From: Lotus japonicus
Lineage: Eukaryota; Streptophyta; Magnoliopsida; Fabales; Fabaceae
Direction: 5' to 3'
Assembly: GCF_012489685.1 (NCBI RefSeq)
Contig: NC_080044.1
Span: 27,756,369 to 27,820,368, forward strand
DNA: 64,000 nucleotides
In this document: in pieces, positions 36,772 to 47,100 of the stretch
Numbering within the stretch: position 1 is the first letter of the stretch
How the letters are laid out: every line of letters starts with the position of its first letter
The notes under the pieces: generated by a model
The model's database searches: none
What the model was told of the DNA's origin: nothing
The model's input: the letters and a program-made list of their open reading frames with translations, nothing else
Position numbers and translations under genes: made by a program

Positions 36772-37467
36772 GGCGGGTGAAATCGCGGGAAAATGAAAAT
36801 TTCGCGATTCCGATTTTTGCAGCACGATCATCGAGAAATTCTAAGAGAGATTCTGGCGTCAGAATTCCAGAACTCAAAACAAATATCTAGGATTTGGGAA
36901 AAACGATATCCAAAACGCCAAAAGCGGTGTAAGTTAGTCTGTCCCGAAAAACTACTTTTTGCTGTGATGCTCAAACGACAAAACTTCCTACTGAAGAAAG
37001 ATTGGAAACGTCGAAACAAGTCTGGCAACGCGAACGGAATCTTCGTTAGAAGTCCCGAATAGAAAAAGTCTTCATCCTTCGCTCAAAACTAGGGTTTCGC
37101 AGCAAAGAAATTAGAGTCGGCGGACATCCGAAAAGTGAAACCTATCGTGCGTACAGTCCAGAGTTCCGAAATGAAACGCTGGTCGATGGAAAAATAAAGA
37201 GAATCTTTAAATTTTCCGAGAGTTCGAAATCTCACTCAAAACGTTGCTTTAAGAGCGAAATAGCCTATTCTGGACACGCTCGCCCTAAGGCAAGGGTGCA
37301 GACGACTCGCACTAACTCCGAAAACGACTACGCAACATTCCTCAAGCAATTCCTGAACTTTCTTCTTCATTAATCTTCCTCAAATATCAAACTCCTGTCA
37401 CGCTTACACTGATTCTACGCGTGAGTCGGAAACTAGCTTGTTCTGAAAATCCAGGTCTTACCCCTTC

Positions 37468-37993
37468 CATACTTTAAAGCAAAATGGTTCACATAACTGG
37501 CTATATATTTATACTCAATGTTTGGGGGTGAGTTAAATTATCATAGCAGAGTTGCTGGTGTTCTTCATTGAGTTACCAAAACAAAGCTGATCTCATCAAA
37601 GCTCGCAAAACTACGAACCAGACATGTGTGTAGGTTTCTTTTTTTCATTGTTTTAATTGAGAAACTAATATATAATTGAGTGTTGTATTACCATCATCAA
37701 TTTCCAGCAACTTTTATTTGAGACACCTTTCTTCTGTCTCTCCATATGTGCAGTGAATCCCTTTAATTATTGACGGAAATTAATGTCTCTTTAAAAAACC
37801 TTTTAGAACACCAGAAATTAAAAGGAAGTATAGCAATAAGGATTACATATTCAACCAAAAATATCACAACACGGATTGTAGAGAAAGTTAATATTCACAA
37901 AGTGTATGAAGACAAAAGTACAATAAGATTTGACATCTCCAACCCTATAATTACGTTTTTGAGTTACTGCTCATTGCTCATGCGCAAGATAGT
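37468..37993. other. Spacer between retrotransposon and Mutator-like element
   Basis: AT-rich sequence. A 76-codon frame at 37770 resembles nothing I know, and I see no gene. Confidence 0.4.
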
Positions 37994-38002
37994 TTTATAA
38001 AA

Positions 38003-39732
38003 GGCTTAAATAAGTTTTTGGTCCCTAACCTTTACTAAATGCTTGGTTTTCGTCCCTCGCCGGAGCAAAGGTGGGTTTTAGTCCCTAACCTTTGTCAAAA
38101 GGTTTGGTTTTGGTCCCTCCGGAGCTCTGGGTCAACGCCGGAGCTCCGGTGGTCCATGTGGCATGGCCACGTCAGTTGAATGAGCTTATGTGGAATTTGA
38201 TTTTCTTTTTCATTTAAATTAAAAAAAACCTAATTAATTAAAAAAATTATTTAAAATTCGAAAAAACAAAAAAAACTCAATCAAAACAATAAATGGAGTA
38301 ATAGTACAAAAATGCCCTCTTCCCTCTCACTGTTATTAGTTGCAATTGAAAATTATTAGATCCCTGTTGCAAACAATTGAACTGTAAAAAATCACGCAAA
38401 AATAGCCCAGAAGACACCTATAGATTCAAAACACAAGTTTTTTTTAAGGTCTGACATTTACAGAATTAGAGACATGTTGTTGAAACCATGGCCAAATGAC
38501 CCAAAGTGAAAAGTATACTCAATTAATCCTCCCAGATTTCCCTCCTTAGACAAGTTAAGAACGAGAGCTGGATTTGCCACCCCAACCATAAGATTTCACA
38601 CCCCTAATTTTCGGATTTTCAAGTTCCGAATTATTTCGGAATCTTAGATTCCGAAATTAATTCGTGATTTTTAGTTCAAAATACATCTAGCACCACACTT
38701 TTGAGTAAAAAACCACACTTTTGAGTTAAAAAGTGCTTCGGAAACCTTATTTCCGAAATATTTCGGAAACTGAGTTTCCGTAAGTGGGGTGACATTTCTA
38801 ATGATTGGGGTGCCAAATCTAATGATCGTTAAGAACCCAAAACAATTTGCAGACATAAACATAACGCAGCAAAGGCTAGAGGAAAGTGACAGTTTAGAAA
38901 ATGTAACCCATAGATTCAGAGAAGCTCAAACCACTACAAAACGGGATCGAAGAAAGACAACGCAAAAACAATTGAACCCATAACCCAGAAAAATTTAACA
39001 ACCCAGAACAGATCGGACCTCCATGTGCTACTGGACAACCCAGAACAATCTCAGATCGATCCCGACTTGCGTTCCCGAAACCAAATCAGGGATCTGAGAG
39101 TGATGAAGGTTCTAAGTGTGAAAGAACCATCTTCGTGAACCCCTTCACACGGGGCATGGTGGTTAAGCGGAAGGGCATCGTCGATCTGCAAGGAGCATCA
39201 AGTTTACACCTTTATCAAGAAAATGGTTAACGACGACGGCGGTGGTGGGATGTTTCTGAGATTCAAGGCCTACCGGAGCACGACGACGGCATTGCGGTCC
39301 ATTATCAAGAGAAATCGACGAAGAAGAAAGAAAACACGGCGGAGGCGAGCTCGCCGGAGAGGAAAGGGAATGTGGCTGAGGACATTGCAATGGACTGAAG
39401 AAGCAGTGAGAGGGAAGAGGGCATTTTTGTACTATTACTCCATTTATTGTTTTGATTGAGTTTTTTTTGTTTTTTCGAATTTTAAATAATTTTTTTAATT
39501 AATTAGGTTTTTTTAATTTAAATGAAAAAGAAAATCAAATTCCACATAAGCTCATTCAACTGACGTGGCCATGCCACATGGACCACCGGAGCTCCGGCGT
39601 TGACCCAGAGCTCCGGAGGGACCAAAACCAAACCTTTTGACAAAGGTTAGGGACTAAAACCCACCTTTGCTCCGGCGAGGGACGAAAACCAAGCATTTAG
39701 TAAAGGTTAGGGACCAAAAACTTATTTAAGCC
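38003..39732. mobile_element. Non-autonomous Mutator-like element with 330-bp TIRs
   Basis: The ends are GGCTTAAATAAGTTTTTGG and its inverse. The TIRs, 38003-38332 and 39404-39732, are nearly perfect inverted copies over about 330 bp. The 9-bp target duplication tttataaaa is at 37994-38002 and 39733-39741. Long TIRs and a 9-bp duplication are Mutator hallmarks. The 1.07-kb interior has no transposase and no recognised gene. It holds a 'tttccgaaatatttcgga' palindromic zone near 38620-38780 and a G/C-rich zone at 39225-39410 that could be captured DNA. Confidence 0.9.
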
Positions 39733-39741
39733 TTTATAAAA

Positions 39742-39990
39742 TGATAATCTTTATACATTGCTTTAGATAAGAATTAGTAGCAGCTGCACATTTCATGTGT
39801 TTTAGAAGCTTTTCCTAATATATGCCTTACAAATATTTGCTTTGCATATGTGCAAGCTCATAAGTGCGAATGAGATTTTATTATTTTAAGTTCATTAAAA
39901 ATAATGTTTGATTAGATACTTATAAAACCTGTAAAATTTCAGAAATTATGTTGTATCTTGTAATCAAAGTAATCTATAATCTATAATCTA
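39742..39990. other. Short AT-rich spacer
   Basis: No gene. It leads into (TCTATAA)n repeats where the Helitron 5' end is placed. Confidence 0.4.
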
Positions 39991-40309
39991 TCTATAATCT
40001 ATAATCTATAATATATATAAAAGCAAAGTTTTGCAGCTTTGGGGGCAAAAAAGTCATTCAACAATTTATTCCAATAACTATGAAAGCTGGGCATGGATAT
40101 TTTTGTAAAAAGTCATTTTATTTCACTCAGATTTGATCTCAGCCGTTTATTCATATCAGTTTCACTCCTTCTTTAATTCAAGGGATTTATTAAATTTGTG
40201 AAACGCTTTTCAGTTTCAACAAAATACAGACGCTTCCCCTTTCACCTTTCCTTCTTCCTTTTCTCCTTCTCTCACCCGTTTCTCTAGGATTCTAAGTTTG
40301 TTTAAAACC

Positions 40310-40405
40310 TTCTCTCAGCCTCTGATTTCCAGCACCTCCTCGACACCCTCCCTCGCCCTTCCACCGCCGTCTGGAACACCCTCATCATCGGCCCCTTTCA
40401 TGTCT
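40310..40405 (+). pseudogene. PPR-like gene fragment near the Helitron 5' end
   Basis: The reading frame gives SDFQHLLDTLPRPSTAVWNT then LI. The '(A)VWNTLI' block following a LFD-like helix is typical of plant pentatricopeptide repeats. Only one partial repeat is seen, and the frame ends soon after. Confidence 0.4.
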
Positions 40406-42596
40406 TCCGTTTTCCTTCGACCGTGTGAGCAGAACCGAAACAGAGCACGAGCGAGGCGAGGCAGAACACGAACGAGGCGAAGCAGATGATATTGAAGGCG
40501 GATTTCAATCTTCTGGGCTCTATTCCTTATTTCGCCTATTGAGAAGTATATGGTTGCAGGCGGATTTCATATTCTGGGCTTTGTGAATCTCTTATTGTTT
40601 GTTCTGGACTTCTGGGGATTTTAGTTTGCTTCTTGCAGGCGGTGGTGGAGCGACCTGCGATCTACCAGGTTCTCATTTTCTTAAATTTTGGTTCTTTTCT
40701 TTTCTTTCGTCTTTCTTGCAGAAATTGGTGGAATGATCTGGGATTTAGGGTTTCTGCCACTCTTTCAATCATCAGGATTTGCTAGGATTCAGAACTGATA
40801 TCGTTTCCCTTTTTTTCTGATCTGATATCGTTCCCTTCTTTTTTTCCCTGATCGTGATGGAGGAGATGGTTGAGGTTTGGCACCAGAAATAGTTCCTTCA
40901 ATGGTGGCTGCTGGCTGGGTGCCAGGGTTTTCACACTCGATTTGGGTTTTCCTGCAATTTTTCAGGTTTGTTTCTCTTTCTCACATCTGTGATTCGTTCT
41001 TCCTCCAAGCATCCGTTCGTTCTCTTTGTTTTTTCCCCTGTTCGTGATGGAGATGATTTTTGGCTAAACAAATTTGATTCAAATTGTTCACTGTGATTTG
41101 TGTCCTGCAGATTTGGTGCGCCTTTGCTGGGATTATGGGGTTCCAGTTTGTGCATTGGTGTCGTTCTTCTGCATTGTTCTTGATTGTGGTATTGAATTTT
41201 CTTACCCTCACTCTCTCTGTTGTCCCTGAAAGGCCCAATTTTTTTTGTCTCTGATGTTTGATTCCCTTAGTTCTTAGGCTACTGTTATCTGGCTGATAGT
41301 AGAATTAGGACTATCTAGGTTCAACATTACATTCCAACAGTGACAGCTACAATCACATTGACAACAAATAACTATTTTCAGTTTCATCAACTACTGTGGT
41401 GAATGTGTTAAGAAAAAACTACTATAGTAAATACTAAATATGAATTCAGAGTGTTACTTTCTTCCATGAACTATGCAATCAAAATCTGCAACCTGCTCTA
41501 ATTTTGAATTTCCATACATCCACACAATCAGCCAAATTAATCTACTCCAAATATACACCCCGGTATCACAAGATAATTGCCTAGCATGTTCAAGAATAAA
41601 TCTTCTCCAATTGCATAAAACTGTTTAAGGAAGGGTCATGTTTGACGATCCTTTAACTGAATGTGGATGATACAATATTTGTTTATGACTTTGTCTTCTC
41701 AGGTACAAGGAGTCTGAGCTAAATATGGGTGAAAATAGTCTCCATTTCATTTAATTATACTTATCATGCCCTAGGATTTTTTCCAAAATATATGTATTAC
41801 GCTTGGAACATTCTAAAGTTACAGTGTGTTTAAGGATTGTAGAAAAGGCACAATTATCTAACTTTCTTAGACCCACATGACTCCTCTAACACTATTTTGC
41901 CCAAAATTCACACAGAAGACCATCAGTGTTGTTATTTGTTCATTCCGCACAATATTGATAAGTGCAATTTTGATTAGCAGAGCCAAACACACTCTACCAT
42001 GATTGCATATTTTTTTAATTATAATCATACAGGTCCTTAATTGTTGCAACCAACTCTACATTGAAGATGGGTTCGAATGCTATTCTTACTTTTGAGGAAA
42101 ATTCTTCTTTTTTATTTGGGGGAAATTCAGAAAGCCAGTTGTGTCTGAAAACACAACCCTTTGCTGCTTCAAAATTCTGTAAGTGTGTCTCTTTGATTTG
42201 TACCTTTTTTCATCACTCTATAAATAGAACACAGTCAACTTTTCATATGCATAATTGTGGCTGCATGTGCTATAGTTGATTTTGGGATCTTTGTTGTAAT
42301 CTCAAATGAACTCATGTTTTATTTTGTTAACAAGGTTTAAAATTTTTGTGCCAGTGCATGAAATTAAACATAGTATTGGAGCTGAAGGAGTTTTGATTGT
42401 AGAATGTAAGGAAATTGTTGCTAAATATGGAGAGCTGATTAGGAAATTCCATAAATATTCTTTTGGAAAGTCACTATAATATTTGTCATGTTATATATAT
42501 CTTTGCTGCGTAGATTAGCCTTTAATTAGAAAGAGTCCTGGGAGGTTAGTTCTATTTTTTCAGGTCAGTCATATATATATATATATATATATATAT
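40406..42596. other. Helitron interior, left part; no intact gene
   Basis: Several intron-like T-rich stretches alternate with short G-rich segments (40620-41180). A stretch at 42330-42480 reads VPVHEIKHSIGAEGVLIVEC on the plus strand and may be another gene fragment, family unknown. The right end is a (AT)n run at 42571-42596, the site of viral integration. Confidence 0.4.
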
Positions 42597-42760
42597 GGTT
42601 CTGCGGAAGCTAAAAAACATGATGGAAAAGTACTTACAGAAAAGCTTTTATTCAAAGAACTGCAGGGATTACACACATAGAGAGAGAGAGGTAGGTAAGA
42701 GAGAGAGAGAGAGAGGTAGGTCAGAAAACCGATGCCTCTTACTCTTACTAAGCTACCTAT
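42597..42760 (-). repeat. Viral terminal direct repeat, left copy
   Basis: 164 bp matching 49777-49938, apart from a 2-base difference in an (AG)n run. It contains the sequence just after the viral TATA box as far as the primer site, i.e. the terminally redundant leader of the pregenomic RNA. Confidence 0.85.
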
Positions 42761-42765
42761 TTATA
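42758..42765 (-). promoter_or_regulatory. Viral promoter TATA box
   Basis: The minus strand reads TGTATAAATAGG just upstream of the repeated leader. In the right-hand repeat copy the sequence changes into the TA microsatellite exactly here. Confidence 0.6.
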
Positions 42766-42932
42766 CAAGTTTTGACCATGGTTACTTTCGAAAGTAACTC
42801 TGGTTTACATAAAAGTAACTACAGTTAATGAAAAGTAACTTTAATAATGAAAGTGGATTCCTTGTCGGCTAATATTAGAAAGCAGATTCTTTCTTGATCA
42901 TGATGAGAAGGGCTGATAATGACCTTTTGTCT

Positions 42933-44186
42933 TTAAGTGTATGGATGATAGTTGATGCCTAAACAGTCATCTTCATTTTCTTGAAGGTAGTTTTGGCTGT
43001 TGACTGATGAAGTATCTGAGCCAGACTTCTGACTCATCATATCTATCTTCTTTTGAAATTCTTGGGGAGAGCTTGCTGCGGCTAATTCAGCTATGAGCCT
43101 TGATCTTTCTTGAAGAAATGAACTTTCTTGATTGAGACGAGAAACAGGGGTAGTTGACAGCTGTTTCTTGCTTTGTTGAGTAAGCTGATAAGTCTTTATC
43201 CAAGCTTCAAGTTTTGTCTGTTGAATTAGAGAGATATTGAATTTTGCCCACCATTTTATTTTAAAAATGCGATAGAGCTGATAGAGTTCTGTATCCTCAT
43301 AAATTTCTACAGTTCTCCAATCCCAGGTTAAAATCCAAGATATGGCTTGCGAAGCTGTGAACATGAGGAGTTTGTCTTCCATAATGAAATTTGACTTTTG
43401 AGCAAAGTACTTGAATAATGGTTTTACTTCTTCGGGAAAGATAGACTCATCGAGTCCTACCTTGCAAAACCAAACTTTAAACCATTGAGGGAACTTTAAA
43501 GAGATTCCCTTTTTGAACCAAATGAACCAGGAGTGTTGATAAGGATAAAGATACAAGGCGTAATACCAGGCATCTGTATAATCAAAGTAGTTATAACTAG
43601 GAGGGTCGAACTGTCTAGAAAACTGCTTAAAATAATGAAGAGGAGCATTCCAATCCTGGGGTGTAAGGACTTTAAGGATTTTGATCTTGGAGAACGCTAT
43701 TTCTCCTTGTTTATCTTGGTTATGTGTGACTTCTATGGAGTCAGAGTCTACTAGAATGAATTCATAAAATAATCTGGTCTTCTTGGGGTGTCCAGGGACA
43801 TAATGAAAGTTGGTAGGGAATAATTGAGTGGCTATTTCTCTAGGACTTAAAGAGAAATGTTCTCTTTCTATAATGAGAGATGGCTCACCTTCTGGTTTTT
43901 CCAGATATTCGGTTGGCTCGGGTTTGGCAGGGGATTTTGAAGGGCTTTGAGCTAATACTGTATATTTATTGGTTAATGGGACTAATGAGGTTTTTTGGTG
44001 AGGTGTTTTGACAATTTGAGCTGTTGTGAGTTTTTGAGAAGGCTTTGAAGGGGTGGTTGGTATTAAAGATTCAGCAACCTTGATAGGGGTTACTACTATT
44101 GCTTTTGATCCTGATGGTGATGATGATGCTGACGAACCCAGTGGGGGTCCATATTGATCCTTTGATTTGGGTTTTGTATCACTCAT
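42933..44186 (-). CDS. Pararetrovirus ORF2 protein, unknown function
   Basis: 417 residues, starting 8 nt before the end of ORF1 (ATGAGTGA overlap), which suggests translation by termination-reinitiation or another coupled mechanism. The N-terminal 110 residues are Ser/Pro/Lys-rich and probably disordered. The centre (about 115-330) is rich in aromatic residues (YALYLYPYQHSWFIWFKKG; WILTWDWRTVEIYED) and looks folded. The C-terminus is Gln/Ser-rich. I know of no catalytic motif. Florendovirus genomes typically have a second frame of unknown role in this position. It ends about 170 bp before the left terminal repeat. Confidence 0.75.
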   Translation of the reverse strand: MSDTKPKSKDQYGPPLGSSASSSPSGSKAIVVTPIKVAESLIPTTPSKPSQKLTTAQIVKTPHQKTSLVPLTNKYTVLAQSPSKSPAKPEPTEYLEKPEGEPSLIIEREHFSLSPREIATQLFPTNFHYVPGHPKKTRLFYEFILVDSDSIEVTHNQDKQGEIAFSKIKILKVLTPQDWNAPLHYFKQFSRQFDPPSYNYFDYTDAWYYALYLYPYQHSWFIWFKKGISLKFPQWFKVWFCKVGLDESIFPEEVKPLFKYFAQKSNFIMEDKLLMFTASQAISWILTWDWRTVEIYEDTELYQLYRIFKIKWWAKFNISLIQQTKLEAWIKTYQLTQQSKKQLSTTPVSRLNQESSFLQERSRLIAELAAASSPQEFQKKIDMMSQKSGSDTSSVNSQNYLQENEDDCLGINYHPYT

Positions 44187-47100
44187 GTTTTCCCTGTAAA
44201 AATTCTCTGGTTAGAAAATCTGGAAGGGAGTTACTATCTCCTTTAATATGAGTTATTTCAAAATCAAAGCAAGAAAGTAAAGATTGCCATCTGGCAAAAA
44301 TGTGTTTTGAAACTAGGTTTTGAACATCCTTTTGTAAAACTGAAGGTGCTGCTTTGCAATCAGTTTTTATCAAAAAAATTTTATTAAAAACATCATCTTG
44401 AAATTTTTGAACACATAGAACTATTGAAAGAACTTCTTTTTTGACTGTGGAATATTTCTGTTGAGCTGGGTGCCAAATACCTGAATGATACCTAACTATT
44501 TGTTCTTTTGAAGACTGAGGTTTTACCTGCTTAAGTATCCCACCATATCCTAATTCTGATGCATCGGTTTCTATAATTAATGAAGCATCTGGATCTGGTA
44601 TTCCTAAACAAGGTAGGCTTTGAACTAATCTTTTGACTTCTCTAACACTATGGCTCATTTCTTCAGACCATGGCGGAGAGTTTTTCCTAAGTCTTTTGAA
44701 CAAAGGGGCACAAATTATCCTTATGTTGGGGATAAAATCTGCTACATAATTAACACAACCTAGAAATCTTTGTAATTGAGTTTTCTCTTTTAATTCATTT
44801 GGAAAGTTTTTGGCGAATTCTAACGATCTTTGTATTGGGGTAATTTGTCCCTGATGAATTTCATATCCTAAAAATCTGGTTTTGGTTTCAAAGATTTTCA
44901 TCTTTTTTGCTGAAACTACTAATCCATTTTTCTTAATGATTTCTATAAATTTTTCTAAATGTTGAACATGCTGATCTATGCCTTTTGAGAATACTAAGAC
45001 ATCATCTAGATATACAATGGTAAAGTCCATGTATGGATAGAATATATCATTCATGATGTTTTGATATTCACTAGGTGCATTTTTCAAACCTTGTGGCATT
45101 ACATTCCATTCATAATGACCAAAAGGGACAACGAAGGCGGTTTTATATCGATCCTCCTCCTTGACCGAAATTTGATAATATCCTGACTTCATATCAAATT
45201 TTGAGAATATTGTTGCTTTATGTAATCTTTTAATGAGATCTGTTTTATTAGGCAATGGATATCTTATCCATTTTAATACTTTGTTTAAGGGTTTGTAATT
45301 AATGACTAATCTAGGGGCTCCTCTTTCTAACTCAGAAGCATTCATGACATAAAACCCTGTGCAACTCCAAGGAGATTTGGAGTGGCGAATCAGGCCCTTG
45401 TTGAGATATTCTCCTATTTCTTCTCTACAATATTTTAAATATTGTTCATTCATTTGAATGGGCCGGGCTTTGGTAGGGATGTCTTTCTCATTAAACCCGT
45501 CTATGTATGGTAATGTTATGGTATGTATTTTTCTATGATGAAAGGCCATGGGATTTAAATCACATAGATCCTTTTCTATCCGATCTTGAAAATCCTTAAT
45601 AATCTTTTGAATATTGGATCTCTTGAGCTGTTCTTCTAATTTATAATATTTTATTTCTTTTTGTAAAGAATTGATATGATTCTTTTTTCTAGAGATTATA
45701 TTTATTTTGGAGGTGGAGATTTCCTTTAATAAATTTAATTCTTTTACCTGAGGAGGTTTTATAAATGGAAAAGTAATAGTCTTTCCTAAGACTGTTGTGA
45801 CTATTCCTTTTTCATTTATTTTATCAATAGGGTATAGAAGACAAATGAATGGAGTTCCTAAAATGATTTTTTCTGTCATGTTTTTGACTAGGACAAATGA
45901 AGATCTAAAACAAACTTGGCTTTTGCAAATCTTTGCATTTGATAGTTTGTATTGAATATTCATTTTGGATCCATTTGCACTATTGACTCCTTCTTTGGTT
46001 TTCTCATAAAATTGAGTGGGGACTAAGCCTTCCTGAATACAATTGATATCTGCGCCACTATCAATGAGGGCTATTATATTGATTCGAAAATCATTATTAA
46101 TGACTAAAGTTATTTCAGAGTGCCATTTATGGGTTATAACCAAGTTGAGGAGATTAAGATAACTTTCACTGGGTTCTTTTTCTTCTTCATTATGTATTTG
46201 CTTTAATCCTGAGGTACTGGCTAAGGTTTCTTGAGATTCTATAATTTTTATCCCAGCTATTTCCATTAATCTGAACTCTAAGCTAAGATCATTTTGCTTT
46301 AATTGGTTAACTTCTTCTTTTAATATTTTCACTTCTTCTTGAAGATCTGATAAGGTTATGGTTGGTTTAGGACGAAATCTATTAAAAATTTCATTCATGC
46401 TATTTATTGGAGGACTAATTTCCTTTTTCAAGGTTTCTTCCTTCTTGACCAAAAGATTTAGTTGTTGTAGAAATTCGTCCCTTAAGGGAGAATCCTCCAT
46501 TTTGTCTATTATAGAGATTAAACTCATAGTTTGATCTTGGGTTAGCATATTGACGTTTTGTCCTAAGCATCCTGCACAATCACAGAATCCTGAACTATCT
46601 TTAACACATTCTCTTTCTTCTTCTGAAGAGGAATGAGAATCAGATGAGTATTCGACCAGATTTATATCTTGGTCTTCATCTCCTTCATATTCATTTTCTG
46701 AAGAGTAGTGAGGATCTTCACTATTAATGAGAACACTGATTAGACTATCTTTGAGTTTTTGGTCTAAATCTAATTCATTAATTTTTTGTTGAGTTTTGCA
46801 TTTGTTTGCATAATGTCCTGGCTTTCCACATTTCCAGCAGACATTTTTCTTTTTATTAGGATTTACGGCTTTTTTGTTTATAGGTTTTTGAGTAGTAGGA
46901 CTTTGTTCATAAGGTTTCTTTTGAAATGGTTTTTTCTTTTTATATCCCTGAGAAGGCTTTGTTTTGGATCTATTAATCCTTCTAGCTTTTGAACTAGGAG
47001 CTTGTAAAGGTTCTACTCCATATTGTTCACAAAAGCTACCTACTTCTTTTCTTGAGATTTGCATATCTTTTTGCATTTTGTTTTGAAGTTTGAAGTCAGT

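Larger units (their letters stand above)
24764..37462 (-). mobile_element. Complete Ty3/gypsy retrotransposon, chromodomain (Tekay-like) type
   Basis: 12.7 kb with 4.0-kb LTRs at both ends, a tRNA-Met primer site, a polypurine tract, one intact Gag-Pol frame and a target duplication ccttc at 24759-24763 and 37463-37467. The LTR terminus at 37462 has C in place of the expected A. The two LTRs differ at roughly 25 bases plus a few small indels by my reading, i.e. well under 1%, so insertion was recent. The order is PR-RT-RH-IN followed by a C-terminal chromodomain-like region, which defines the chromovirus group. Confidence 0.95.
33448..37462 (-). repeat. 5' LTR of the Ty3 element
   Basis: 4,015 bp, nearly identical to 24764-28780. 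Read on the minus strand, U3 runs from 37462 to the TATA box at 36771 (about 690 bp). Everything from about 36740 leftward, including the extra reading frame, would be transcribed as R/U5 before the primer site. Confidence 0.95.
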
